NCBI RefSeq assembly: GCF_000012725.1
Contig: NC_007406.1
Coordinates: 372,001 to 436,000, forward strand
Length of the DNA: 64,000 nt
Direction: 5' to 3'
Source: Nitrobacter winogradskyi Nb-255
GTDB lineage: Bacteria; Pseudomonadota; Alphaproteobacteria; Rhizobiales; Xanthobacteraceae
The notes under the pieces were generated by a model. It had not been told where the DNA came from. It saw only the letters and a program-made list of their open reading frames with translations, and made no database searches. Below are positions 1 through 8,733 of this stretch, in pieces (the first letter of the stretch is position 1; the number at the start of each line of letters is the position of its first letter). Both the position numbers and the translations under genes were made by a program.

Positions 1-582
1 GGGGCTGAAATCGGCTATGCGGTCGCTGCGGACCCGGTCCGGGTAGCGGGCCAGCATGATCGAGGTTTCGACCGCGCCGCCGTGAACGCCGTGGCGCAGC
101 TCCTGCGCATCGAACAGGCCGTCGGGCACGCCGAAGCGCGCCCACGCCGTGGTGACCGCGAGCATCCGATGCCGCGCGCGCAAGTCCTGCGCCACCATCG
201 ACATCGCGGCGCTGTTGCCGCCATGGCTGGATACCATGACGATCTTTCTGATTCCGCGCCGCGCGGCCTCTTCGCCGAGCGCGGTCCAGGCCCTGAGCGC
301 CGCCTCGTTGGACAGCGTCCGGGTGCCCGGAAAATCCATGTGCTCCGTGGAAATGCCGATCGGCTGCACCGGCAGGAAAGTCGCCGGGATCTCCTGCGGC
401 AGCCATTCGCGGACCTTGGCGAGGTAAGCCTCCGCGATCAGCACGTCGGTGGTGAGTGGCAGATGCGGTCCGTGCTGCTCGGTGGCCGCCAGCGGCAGCA
501 CCGCGATCCAGTTTGCAGCGGCTTCGGGTGCAACGCCGGGCCAATCGATGGCCAGCCAGTCGAAGGGGGGCGTTGGGATCAT
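1..582 (-). CDS. Creatininase-family amidohydrolase (partial, 3' end outside window)
   Basis: The reading frame starts at the ATG at 582 and runs off the left edge, so the C-terminus is missing. The visible 194 residues carry the creatininase (PF02633) signatures: an early E-QHGPHLP metal-binding stretch, then a HGGNSA segment and HGGAVETS. Members are metal-dependent amidohydrolases acting on cyclic amides such as creatinine, or on formamides in mycofactocin and riboflavin/F420 pathways; the substrate cannot be told here. It is divergent from the ABC transporter operon, with 139 bp between the two starts. The family assignment is firm, the substrate open. Confidence 0.85.
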   Translation of the reverse strand, partial: MIPTPPFDWLAIDWPGVAPEAAANWIAVLPLAATEQHGPHLPLTTDVLIAEAYLAKVREWLPQEIPATFLPVQPIGISTEHMDFPGTRTLSNEAALRAWTALGEEAARRGIRKIVMVSSHGGNSAAMSMVAQDLRARHRMLAVTTAWARFGVPDGLFDAQELRHGVHGGAVETSIMLARYPDRVRSDRIADFSP

Positions 583-721
583 TTCGCGCGGCGTTTCATT
601 GAACGGGAATGCAGGTTATAGCGTTGTTTCAAGCGGCATGGACACCGTTTCGCGCCAAGGCGCGTTCAAATCAAAGCCATAATGCCCGCTTCATGGGCCA
701 GAACGATCGAGGAGCCGAAGG

Positions 722-1756
722 ATGAGCCTTGCCTTTTTGCTGCGAAGACTGACCGTCGCAATCGGGCTTGCGCTTGGCGTCGCCTCATCCGCCGCGGCCG
801 AACCGGCGCTGGACAGGGTCTCCTTTGGCACCAACTGGGTGGCGGAGGGTGAGCACGGCGGTTTCTTTCAAGCCCTGGCCGACGGCACCTACAGAAAATT
901 CGGTCTCGACGTGACCATCGTTCCGGGCGGCCCGAATGTGAACAACCGGGTTCTGCTGATCGCCGGCAAGCTCGACTTCTTCATGACCGCGAACACCCTT
1001 CAGTCGTTCGATGCGGTCGCCAACAACGTGCCGGTCGTGGCGGTGGCCGCGATGTTCCAGAAGGACCCGCAGGTTTTTCTCGCCCACCCGGAATCGAAGG
1101 TGACAACGATCGAGGACCTGAAGCCGCTTAATCTGTTCATCTCCAAGGAAGGCATCGCAAGCTACTTCCAGTGGCTCAAGTCCGAGTATGGATTCAGCGC
1201 CGGGAAGATCAGGCCTTACACGTTCAACGCGCAGCCTTTTCTGGCCGACAAGAAAAGCGCGATGCAGGGCTACGTGACATCCGAACCGTTCGCGGTGGAA
1301 CGGCAGGCCGGCTTCAAGCCGACCGTGATCCTGCTCGCGGATGCCGGGTTCAATCCGTACTCGACCCTGATCGAGACACGCCGCGATCTGGTCGAGACCA
1401 AACAGGATCTGGTGCAGCGGTTCGTTGATGCCTCGATCATCGGCTGGTACACCTACCTCTACGGCGACAACACCGCCGGCAACGCCATGATCAAGAAGCT
1501 CAATCCCGAAATGACCGACGACCTTCTGGCGTATTCGGTGGCGAAGATGAAAGAGCACGGCATCGTCGACTCGGGCGACTCCTTGCGCGACGGCATCGGC
1601 GCCATGACCGATGTGCGTTATGCTGGTCTGTTCGACCAGATGGTGCGGGCCGGCGTGGTGCGACGGGATCTCGATTACCGCAAGGCATACACCCTGCAAT
1701 TCGTGAACAAGGGTGTCGGTCTGGATTTGCGACCCAGGAACTTGCAGATCAAGTGA
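722..1756 (+). CDS. ABC transporter periplasmic substrate-binding protein, NMT1/THI5-like
   Basis: A 344-residue secreted protein. Residues 1 to about 26 form a signal peptide ending in ASSAAA. The mature part starts with VSFGTNWVAEGEHGGFFQA, the typical opening of the NMT1/THI5-like (SsuA/ThiY/TauA) family of type II periplasmic binding proteins. A purine-like GAGCCGAAGG ribosome site precedes the ATG. It heads a four-gene operon with ATPase, permease and an AprI/Inh-like protein. The family binds nitrate, sulfonates, taurine or the thiamine pyrimidine precursor. The EHGGF/GGPNVNNR pattern resembles ThiY-like proteins, but no THI-box is visible upstream, so the ligand is unassigned. Confidence 0.88.
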   Translation: MSLAFLLRRLTVAIGLALGVASSAAAEPALDRVSFGTNWVAEGEHGGFFQALADGTYRKFGLDVTIVPGGPNVNNRVLLIAGKLDFFMTANTLQSFDAVANNVPVVAVAAMFQKDPQVFLAHPESKVTTIEDLKPLNLFISKEGIASYFQWLKSEYGFSAGKIRPYTFNAQPFLADKKSAMQGYVTSEPFAVERQAGFKPTVILLADAGFNPYSTLIETRRDLVETKQDLVQRFVDASIIGWYTYLYGDNTAGNAMIKKLNPEMTDDLLAYSVAKMKEHGIVDSGDSLRDGIGAMTDVRYAGLFDQMVRAGVVRRDLDYRKAYTLQFVNKGVGLDLRPRNLQIK

Positions 1757-1771
1757 CGGAAGCCGCGTTAC

Positions 1772-2575
1772 ATGATCGATCACGCAATAGCGTCCTACCC
1801 ATCCGGCGTGGGCCCGCGCGCCGGCGACGCGGTGAGCCTGAAAGGCGTTACCAAACGCTATGACCGCGGCGTCGTGGCTTTGGGACCTGTCGATTTCAAT
1901 GTCCGCAAGGGCGATTTCGTGTCGCTGCTTGGGCCGTCCGGCTGCGGGAAATCGACCGCGCTGCGGATCATCGCCGGATTGAGCGAGCCGACGTCCGGCA
2001 GGGTTCAGCTTGCCGGCGGCGGGCGCTCCATCGGCTTCGTGTTTCAGGAGCCGACGCTGATGCCGTGGGCGACCGTGCGCGACAACGTGGCGCTGCCGTT
2101 GAAGCTTTCGCGCCCGCGGCGGGCCGACATCGGCGATCGGGTCGAGGTTGCGCTGGCGAGGGTGGGGCTGGCGGAGTTCGCCGCCGCCTACCCGCGCCAA
2201 CTGTCCGGCGGAATGAAGATGCGGGTCTCGCTTGCCCGCGCGCTCGTCACCGATCCGGACGTTCTTCTGATGGACGAGCCGTTCGCGGCGCTTGACGAGA
2301 TCACCCGTTTCCATCTCAACAACGATCTGCTCGCGTTGTGGCGCGGCTTGCGCAAGACCGTCATCTTCGTGACCCATTCCGTGTTCGAGTCGGTCTACCT
2401 CTCCCGCCGCGTCGTCGTGATGACGCCGCGTCCGGGCCGCATCTGCGCTGAATACGCCATCGACACCGCCGAGCCGCGGCGTGAGGATTTCAGGACCTCG
2501 GCGGAGTACGCCGCGTATTGCCGCGAGGTGTCGTCCGCGTTGTCCCGGGCCGTGGCTGGAAGAGCGCGGCGATGA
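1772..2575 (+). CDS. ABC transporter ATP-binding protein (SsuB/TauB/NitT type)
   Basis: A 267-residue cytoplasmic ATPase that energises uptake with the neighbouring binding protein and permease. Walker A is GPSGCGKST (about residue 56), the Q-loop is FVFQEPTLMPW, the signature is LSGGMKMR, Walker B is VLLMDEPFAALDE and the switch histidine lies in FVTHSVFES. The QEPTLMPW element is characteristic of the nitrate/sulfonate/taurine importer subfamily. It starts 15 bp after the binding-protein stop, and its TGA overlaps the permease ATG (ATGA), which implies translational coupling. Confidence 0.92.
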   Translation: MIDHAIASYPSGVGPRAGDAVSLKGVTKRYDRGVVALGPVDFNVRKGDFVSLLGPSGCGKSTALRIIAGLSEPTSGRVQLAGGGRSIGFVFQEPTLMPWATVRDNVALPLKLSRPRRADIGDRVEVALARVGLAEFAAAYPRQLSGGMKMRVSLARALVTDPDVLLMDEPFAALDEITRFHLNNDLLALWRGLRKTVIFVTHSVFESVYLSRRVVVMTPRPGRICAEYAIDTAEPRREDFRTSAEYAAYCREVSSALSRAVAGRARR

Positions 2576-3408
2576 CGTCACCATCCCCGCCTGCGCCGAC
2601 CGGCAGCGAGGCATCGGCGCGCGATTCGCTGAGGCCGGCGGTGCGTGTGCTGCTGCCGCTCGCGGTGTTGGGCGTCGGCGTTCTCGCGTGGGACGCGCTC
2701 GTGCGCTTCAAGGACATTCCGCCCTATGTGCTGCCGGGCCCGGGCCTGGTGGCGGCGACGCTGGTGCAGGACTGGCCGATCCTGTGGCGCTCGCTGCTGA
2801 CGACCCTGCTGACCACGATGGAGGGCTTTATCGCCGCCGCCATCGGCGGCGTCGCGCTCGCGCTGCTGTTCAACCAGTCGAAATGGCTGGAGCAGGCGCT
2901 GTTGCCCTATGCGATCATCCTGCAGGTCACGCCGGTGATCGCGATTGCGCCGCTGCTTCTGATCTACCTGCCGCAGCAGACGGCGGTTGTGGTTTGCGCC
3001 TGGATCGTGGCCTTCTTTCCGGTGCTGTCGAACACCACGCTCGGCCTCAATTCGGTGGATCGCAATCTCGCCGGGCTGTTCCGGCTTTATGGCGCATCGC
3101 GGATGCAGACGCTGCGTTATCTGAAGCTGCCGGCCGCTCTGCCGTACATTCTCGGCGGATTACGCATCGCCGGCGGCTTGTCGCTGATCGGCGCGGTGGT
3201 TGCTGAAATCGCGGCCGGTTCGGCTGGCGCCGGCTCGGGCCTCGCCTACCGGATCGCGGAGTCAGGCTACCGGCTCAACATTCCCCGCATGTTCGCGGCG
3301 CTGCTGTTGCTCTCGGTGGCGGGCATTGTCATTTATATGTGCCTCGCGGCAGTATCGCATCTGATGCTGCGGCGCTGGCATGAAAGCGCGCTCGGGAAGG
3401 AAAAATGA
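2572..3408 (+). CDS. ABC transporter permease (BPD_transp_1, SsuC-like)
   Basis: A 278-residue inner-membrane protein with about six hydrophobic segments. The cytoplasmic EAA-type loop that docks onto the ATPase is seen as LFRLYGASRMQTLRYLKLPAALPYILGGLRIA. The start chosen is the ATG overlapping the ATPase stop; an in-frame start 18 codons upstream would lie entirely inside the ATPase gene and gives an unusual Arg/Gly-rich leader, so it is less likely. The stop overlaps the start of the next gene in the same ATGA manner. Substrate unknown, as for the binding protein. Confidence 0.9.
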   Translation: MTSPSPPAPTGSEASARDSLRPAVRVLLPLAVLGVGVLAWDALVRFKDIPPYVLPGPGLVAATLVQDWPILWRSLLTTLLTTMEGFIAAAIGGVALALLFNQSKWLEQALLPYAIILQVTPVIAIAPLLLIYLPQQTAVVVCAWIVAFFPVLSNTTLGLNSVDRNLAGLFRLYGASRMQTLRYLKLPAALPYILGGLRIAGGLSLIGAVVAEIAAGSAGAGSGLAYRIAESGYRLNIPRMFAALLLLSVAGIVIYMCLAAVSHLMLRRWHESALGKEK

Positions 3409-4145
3409 TGGCCGCGCCTGTCTTTGCGGACAACGTCGATGGCGGCGCGTCCGTGTTGCGGAAACGGAGAGCCGTCCTGGTCGCCGCCGCGCTGCTGATG
3501 TCCTGCGGACCAGCCCTATCGCAGGATTCACCCGCCCTGAAAAAGAACATGATCGGGCAATGGGAGCTGTCCACGACCGAGCGCAGCAGGACCTGCGTGG
3601 TGACGCTCAAGGGCGAGACGGCGCCGCAAGGTCTTAAGCTCGACCTCGAGCCGGGCTGTGTGGCGTCATTGCCGTTCACGAAGGACATTGCAGCCTGGAC
3701 CGTCGCGGGCCTCGATATCGTGCGCTTGCAGACCGCGACCGGAGAGTCGGTGATCGATTTCACCGAAGTCGAGAGCGGGATTCTCGAAGGCCGGCGGGAG
3801 AATGATGGCATTTACATCCTGCAAAATCTCGCAGAGGCCCGCTCGCTCGCCCGCTCGATGGACCAGATGATTGGCGACTGGGCCTTCGTTCGAAGCAACG
3901 GTCAGCCGATCTGCGGCATCACGCTGACCAATACCGAAGCCCCGCCTGACAGCTTCCAGGCCTTCCTTAAACCCAAATGCGATCCGGCGATCGCGGGATT
4001 CAAGCCGGAGGTTTGGCGTCTCGATCGCGGTGAGATCCTGCTGATGTCGGCGGGCGGCGAGACCTGGCACTTCCAGGCCGACGACAATGCGCAGTGGCGG
4101 CTGGTTCCCGACAGCGCCAATCCGCTGATTCTCATTCGGCGGTAA
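3405..4145 (+). CDS. Exported protein with two AprI/Inh-like domains (putative protease inhibitor)
   Basis: A 246-residue protein with a basic, hydrophobic leader (KRRAVLVAAALLMSCGPALS) suitable for Sec export; the LMSC could act as a weak lipobox. The mature part holds two similar units, each opening with MIG-W and containing a pair of cysteines (about residues 45-130 and 150-246). This is the pattern of the AprI/Inh family (PF02974), small beta-barrels that block serralysin-type metalloproteases in the periplasm. No serralysin is encoded in the window. Its ATG overlaps the permease TGA, so it is translated with the ABC importer, an unexpected partner. The domain call is by pattern recognition; the inhibitor role is inference. 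Confidence 0.65.
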   Translation: MMAAPVFADNVDGGASVLRKRRAVLVAAALLMSCGPALSQDSPALKKNMIGQWELSTTERSRTCVVTLKGETAPQGLKLDLEPGCVASLPFTKDIAAWTVAGLDIVRLQTATGESVIDFTEVESGILEGRRENDGIYILQNLAEARSLARSMDQMIGDWAFVRSNGQPICGITLTNTEAPPDSFQAFLKPKCDPAIAGFKPEVWRLDRGEILLMSAGGETWHFQADDNAQWRLVPDSANPLILIRR

Positions 4146-4146
4146 T

Positions 4147-4217
4147 CCTGAAGCCGTTTCCGTTCCGATGGAATCAGAACGAGGCCCCGGATTCCCATCA
4201 GAAGCGAAAAGGCTCTA
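4147..4217. repeat. Intergenic palindromic repeat abutting the radC stop
   Basis: A degenerate copy of the window's main intergenic repeat. Read on the minus strand it begins TAGAGCCTTTTCGCTTCTGA and contains GATTCC/GGAATC arms. Its first three bases are the radC stop codon (4215-4217). It fills the space between the convergent AprI/Inh-like gene and radC and may act as a bidirectional terminator. Confidence 0.7.
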
Positions 4218-4925
4218 CATCAGCCGCAGCCCCTTCAGGCTGGAATGACCGTTCTTGCCGACGATGATGTGATCGTGCACGGAAATACCGAGCGGCGACG
4301 AAATGTCGACGATCGATTTGGTCATCTGAATGTCGGCTTGCGATGGCGTCGGATCGCCGGAGGGATGGTTGTGCACCATGATGATCGCGGTCGCCGATAG
4401 TTCGAGCGCGCGCTTGACGACTTCGCGCGGATAGACCGGCGTGTGATCGATGGTGCCGACCTGCTGCACCTCGTCGGCGATCAGCTGGTTGCGTTTGTCG
4501 AGGAACAGGATGCGGAACTGTTCCTTGTCGGCGAACGCCATCGAAGTCCGGCAATAGTCGATCACCGCGGTCCATGACGACAGCACGGTCCGCTGCTTCA
4601 ACTGTCCCTTGGCGACGCGGCTTGCGGTCGCCGCGATCAGCTTGATCTCGATGATCGCGGCCTCGCCGAGCCCGCTGATCTCGCGGAGCCGGGCGTCGGG
4701 CGCATGAACCACCTCGGCGAATGATCCGAATCGGCCGATCAGGGATTTGGCCAGCGGTTTGACGTCGCGGCGGGGTAACGCGCGAAACAGCACCATTTCG
4801 AGTAATTCGTAGTCGCTGAGCGCGTCAGGCCCGGCGTCCCGGAAGCGTTCCCGCAGCCGTTCGCGATGGCCGTGATAGTGCGGCGCTTCGGCAAATCCTG
4901 AAGGGTTGTCGGCGTTGGCGGGCAT
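4215..4925 (-). CDS. radC: RadC/YeeS family JAB-domain protein
   Basis: A 236-residue protein. The N-terminal half has a helix-hairpin-helix-like segment ([25 protein letters not shown]). The C-terminal half is the MPN+/JAB metal-binding domain with [14 protein letters not shown], keeping both histidines and the aspartate. Despite its name, a DNA-repair role for RadC has not held up, and its biochemical activity is unsettled. I chose the ATG at 4925 rather than an upstream TTG at 4937. It lies 300 bp downstream of map on the same strand, an order common in Rhizobiales. Confidence 0.92.
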   Translation of the reverse strand: MPANADNPSGFAEAPHYHGHRERLRERFRDAGPDALSDYELLEMVLFRALPRRDVKPLAKSLIGRFGSFAEVVHAPDARLREISGLGEAAIIEIKLIAATASRVAKGQLKQRTVLSSWTAVIDYCRTSMAFADKEQFRILFLDKRNQLIADEVQQVGTIDHTPVYPREVVKRALELSATAIIMVHNHPSGDPTPSQADIQMTKSIVDISSPLGISVHDHIIVGKNGHSSLKGLRLM

Positions 4926-5224
4926 CGGATGGAGCAAACCATTCCTGGTGGTCCGATTCCGGTTCTAACATTCGCGTCCCGTTTCAGCGAGCCTTCTTGC
5001 GAATGTCAGGATCGAAGGGACCCCAAATATAAGCTGCCGGTGGAGGTTTGAATCTGACATTTGCGCCCGGGACGCGCCGGCGCGGGCGCGAATGTCGAAG
5101 TCACTCCACTCGTTTCCACAACCTTGCCGTGGCTCGCGGTATTTGCAACCCCCATTCGGGACGGCGCGTGACGAAAGCGTACGCGATCCGCGCGATCTGC
5201 TGTCCGGCTCGAGGTTCAGCCTTC

Positions 5225-6040
5225 TCAGGTGGGCTTGTCGAGTTGACGCGGCGACAGCGTGAAGATCTCAACCCCCGTCTGGGTCACGCCGACCGAATGC
5301 TCGAACTGCGCCGACAGCGAACGATCGCGGGTGACGGCGGTCCAGCCGTCGGACAGGATTTTCACATGCGGTTTGCCGAGGTTGATCATCGGCTCGATGG
5401 TAAAGAACATTCCGGGCCTGAGCCGCACGCCGTCGCCGGGCCGTCCGACATGGATGATGTTCGGTTCATCGTGGAATATGCGGCCGAGCCCGTGGCCGCA
5501 GAAATCGCGGACGACGCTCATGCCCTGGGGCTCGACGAAACTCTGGATGGCGTGACCGATATCGCCGGTGGTCGCGCCGGGCTTGACCGCCGCGATGCCG
5601 CGCATCATCGCTTCATAGGTTATATCGATCAGCCGCTCGGCCTTGCGTGCGATCGGGCCGACCGGATACATGCGGCTGGAATCGCCGTACCAGCCGTCGA
5701 CGATCAACGTGACGTCCACGTTGACGATATCGCCCTCTCTCAGGACGCGATCGCCGGGCATCCCGTGACAGACGACGTGATTGACCGAGGTGCAGGTTGA
5801 GTAGCGATAGCCGCGATACATCAGCGTCGCCGGATAGGCGCCGTGACTGAAGGCGAACTCACGAACGAGATCGTCGATCTGCGAGGTGAGGACGCCGGGT
5901 TTCACGAAATCGGCGAGTTCGTCGAGACAGCGCGCCGTCAGGGCTCCGGCGTTGCGCATTCCGGCGAAACCGCTCGGGCCGTGCAGCTTGATCTGTCCGG
6001 TCTTTCGCAGGGGGGTTTCGGAGGCTTCGACGTAACTCAT
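5225..6040 (-). CDS. map: Methionine aminopeptidase, type I
   Basis: A 271-residue cytoplasmic enzyme that removes the initiator methionine from nascent proteins. The pita-bread fold ligands are visible: D in GDIVNVDVTLIVDGW-GDSSR, the histidine in CGHGLGRIFHDEPNI, and the glutamates in MFFTIEPMI and SLSAQFEHSVGVT. There is no N-terminal zinc-finger extension, as expected for bacterial type Ia. The ATG at 6040 is preceded by a TTG in frame; ATG preferred. The 300 bp between this gene and radC holds no recognisable gene or RNA. Confidence 0.95.
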   Translation of the reverse strand: MSYVEASETPLRKTGQIKLHGPSGFAGMRNAGALTARCLDELADFVKPGVLTSQIDDLVREFAFSHGAYPATLMYRGYRYSTCTSVNHVVCHGMPGDRVLREGDIVNVDVTLIVDGWYGDSSRMYPVGPIARKAERLIDITYEAMMRGIAAVKPGATTGDIGHAIQSFVEPQGMSVVRDFCGHGLGRIFHDEPNIIHVGRPGDGVRLRPGMFFTIEPMINLGKPHVKILSDGWTAVTRDRSLSAQFEHSVGVTQTGVEIFTLSPRQLDKPT

Positions 6041-6251
6041 CAACTGATCTGAATCCGGATGAACGAAAGTTGCTGCCTCCTAATCTAATGGATGGCGCTG
6101 CCAGCGCAAGCTGAAGCCTTCATGCGGCGCGGCCAGGTGCCGACGTCGCGGCCTGGCGCACAAATAAGGCCGACCGGCAGAAAATCGATTGGCGCGCTGC
6201 GGCACCGGCGATAAGGATGAAAGCGCTCGTGTTTACCGCTTCGGACCTCTG

Positions 6252-8045
6252 ATGGCATCCCTGGATTCGGTCAGTCTGGCCATCCTGCTTGGCGCGATTC
6301 TGGTCATGGCCGGAATTCTGTCGAGCCTGCTGGCGTTGCGGTTTGGCGCTCCCTTGCTGCTCGTCTTTCTGTTCATAGGCATGTTGGCGGGTGATTCCGG
6401 GCCCGGCGGCCTGTCATTCAGCGACGTCCAGAACACCTATCTCGTGGGGTCGGCCGCGCTGGCGCTGATCCTGTTCGACGGCGGTCTGAAGACCCGGTTC
6501 CAGAGCATCCGCACGGTGCTGGCGCCCTCGATGGTGCTCGCCACGCTGGGCGTGCTGCTGACCGCACTGGTCACGGCGCCGGTCGCCAGATATGCGCTCG
6601 ATCTCAACTGGACCGAGGCGCTGCTGATCGGCGCGGTCGTCGCCTCCACCGACGCGGCCGCGGTGTTCCTGCTGGTCCACGCGCAAGGGCTGCGGCTGCG
6701 TCCGCGGGTTGGCGCGACGCTGGAGGCGGAGTCCGGCACCAACGACCCCTTCGCGGTGTTTCTCACGCTGATGCTGGTCGAGTTGATCTCGGTCGGCGAC
6801 AGTTCGGTCTGGCATGTGGTGATCGAGTTTCTCCGGGAGTCCATGCTGGGCGGCATTGTCGGTGTGATCGGCGGACGGCTCGTGGTCGTCGCCCTGAATC
6901 GGGTGGCGCTTCCCCAGGGGTTGCATGCGCCGTTCGTCACGACCGCGGCGCTCGTGATTTTCGGGGTGGCGCAGATATTTCATGCATCGGGATTTCTCGC
7001 GGTCTATCTCGCGGGAATCATCATCGGCAATCGTCCGACGCGCGCGCACAGTTCGGTGGTGACGTTCCTCGACGCCGCGACCTGGCTGGCGCAGATCGTG
7101 ATGTTCGTGTTGCTCGGCTTGCTGGTCTCGCCGTACCGCCTGATGGACAGCGCGCTTCCGGCGGTGCTCGTCGCGTTCGTGCTGATGCTGGTGGCGCGGC
7201 CGCTCGCGGTCTTTTTATGTCTCGCGCCGTTTCCCTTTAACTGGCGGGAAAAGCTGTTCATTGCCTGGACCGGGCTGCGGGGGGCGGTTGCGATCTTTCT
7301 TGCCTCGATTCCGATGCTGGTCGGCCTGTCGAAGGCGTATCTGTATTTCGACGTCGCGTTCGTCGTGGTGATCATCTCGCTTTTGCTGCAGGGCTGGACG
7401 CTTGCTCCGGCCGCCCGGCGACTGCATGTGGCGTTGCCGCGGGCCGACCGGGGGCCGCGCCGCGTCGAACTCGATTTGCCGGGACAGCTCGAACAACAGT
7501 TGGTCGGCTATGCGGTACGACCGACAAGCCTGTTTCTTCGGCGCGGGCTGATTCCGTCGTGGTCGAAGCCGACGCTCGTGATTCGCAACGAGAAAATCCT
7601 GACGCCCGCTGAGGCCGAACCGATCGAAGCGGGAGACTATCTCTATCTGCTGGCGCCGCCGGAAAAGGCCGAGGCCCTCGACCGCTTTTTTGTCGATATG
7701 CAGCCGATGGCGTCGCCGGACCCGCATCTGCTGGGCGACTTCCTGGTCTCCGGCGAAACCAGCCTTGGCGACATCGCGCAGATCTACGGCGTTTCCGTCG
7801 ATCCGGCCGCAGCGGAGCTGACGCTGGCGGATTATTTCGATGTCCATCTCGATCGCGCGCCGAAAGAGGGGGCGACCCTGCCGCTTGACGCCATCGTCCT
7901 CGTCGCGCGTAACATCAGCCAGGGCCGCGTCAACGCAGTCGGACTCCGTTTGCCACAAGACGAGGAAAAACGGCCGGCGCCGTCCAGAATGGGTACATTG
8001 AAGCAGAAAGCGGCGAAGGCCTGGTCGGCGGTTGCAGGGACCTGA
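6252..8045 (+). CDS. K+/H+ antiporter, CvrA/NhaP2 family (CPA1)
   Basis: A 597-residue inner-membrane protein. About 12 hydrophobic segments occupy residues 1-400, including the CPA1 core motifs GAVVASTDAAAVF and ESGTNDPFAV, which carry the ion-binding aspartates. A cytoplasmic tail follows with a TrkA-C-like (RCK_C) domain (LRRGLIPSWSKPTLVIRNEKILTP..AGDYLYLLAPPEK) and a CorC/HlyC-type associated domain at the C-terminus. This architecture matches NhaP2/CvrA, which exports K+ in exchange for protons. The ATG at 6252 fits the start of the first membrane helix; an upstream TTG at 6189 would add a non-conserved leader. Confidence 0.88.
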   Translation: MASLDSVSLAILLGAILVMAGILSSLLALRFGAPLLLVFLFIGMLAGDSGPGGLSFSDVQNTYLVGSAALALILFDGGLKTRFQSIRTVLAPSMVLATLGVLLTALVTAPVARYALDLNWTEALLIGAVVASTDAAAVFLLVHAQGLRLRPRVGATLEAESGTNDPFAVFLTLMLVELISVGDSSVWHVVIEFLRESMLGGIVGVIGGRLVVVALNRVALPQGLHAPFVTTAALVIFGVAQIFHASGFLAVYLAGIIIGNRPTRAHSSVVTFLDAATWLAQIVMFVLLGLLVSPYRLMDSALPAVLVAFVLMLVARPLAVFLCLAPFPFNWREKLFIAWTGLRGAVAIFLASIPMLVGLSKAYLYFDVAFVVVIISLLLQGWTLAPAARRLHVALPRADRGPRRVELDLPGQLEQQLVGYAVRPTSLFLRRGLIPSWSKPTLVIRNEKILTPAEAEPIEAGDYLYLLAPPEKAEALDRFFVDMQPMASPDPHLLGDFLVSGETSLGDIAQIYGVSVDPAAAELTLADYFDVHLDRAPKEGATLPLDAIVLVARNISQGRVNAVGLRLPQDEEKRPAPSRMGTLKQKAAKAWSAVAGT

Positions 8046-8065
8046 CCACGCACGGGCAGTTCGGG

Positions 8066-8731
8066 TTAAGCGGGCAGGACCTCGGGCCCGCCGAACGCCG
8101 CGACCCGGCCGCGCTTGAGCATCACGATGTGCGAAGCGAGCTGGCGCAGTTCATCCGGGTCATGGCTGACATAAACCATCGGCACGCCGGCTTCGTCGCG
8201 CAGCCGCGTCAGGTAGGGCAGGATTTCCGCCTTCCGGTCTTCATCCAGCGATCCCAGTGGTTCATCCAGCAACAGCAGCCGGGGCTGCGCCAGCAACGCG
8301 CGGCCAAGCGCCACCCGTTGCCGCTCGCCTCCGGAAAGCTGGCCCGGCCGGCGATCGAGCAGGTGGCCGATATTGAGCATTTCGCTGAGGCGCTTCTCCT
8401 GCGCGTCATCTCTGGTCAGCCGGTTCATCCGCCGTCCGTAGTCGAGGTTCCGCCGCACGTCGAAATGCGGAAACAGCCGCGCATCCTGAAAGACATAACC
8501 GATGCGGCGGCGATGAACGGCGACGTGGAAGCGTCGCGTGGTGTCGTCGAGCGCTTCGCCATCGACCGAGATGACGCCGCGATCCGGGGTCATGAGCCCC
8601 GCGATCATGCTGACTAGCGATGTCTTGCCCGAGCCCGACGGTCCGAACAGTCCGGTGACGCGTCCTTCGCTCGCAAACGCGACATCGACCGAGAACTGGC
8701 CAAGCTGTTTCGAAACCTCGACGCGCAGCAT
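8066..8731 (-). CDS. modC: Molybdate ABC transporter ATPase ModC, short form
   Basis: A 221-residue ATPase with Walker A GPSGSGKTS, Q-loop FQDARLFPHFDV, signature LSGGERQRVALGRALL, Walker B LLLLDEPLGSLD and switch histidine in YVSHDPDE. FPHFDVRRNLDYG is typical of ModC. The usual protein is about 350 residues with a C-terminal TOBE/Mop regulatory domain; this one ends soon after the nucleotide-binding domain, so molybdate feedback through the ATPase would be absent. It starts 2 bp after the modB stop. Confidence 0.9.
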   Translation of the reverse strand: MLRVEVSKQLGQFSVDVAFASEGRVTGLFGPSGSGKTSLVSMIAGLMTPDRGVISVDGEALDDTTRRFHVAVHRRRIGYVFQDARLFPHFDVRRNLDYGRRMNRLTRDDAQEKRLSEMLNIGHLLDRRPGQLSGGERQRVALGRALLAQPRLLLLDEPLGSLDEDRKAEILPYLTRLRDEAGVPMVYVSHDPDELRQLASHIVMLKRGRVAAFGGPEVLPA

Positions 8732-8733
8732 GG

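Noticed and set aside
583-721. Possible THI-box riboswitch before the NMT1-type transporter
   Set aside because: No CTGAGA core or supporting helices visible.
785-2614. Long minus-strand open frame of 609 codons opposite the ABC transporter genes
   Set aside because: Shadow frame in GC-rich DNA; the opposite strand encodes clear NMT1 and ATPase motifs, and the translation is His/Arg/Gly-rich without any domain.
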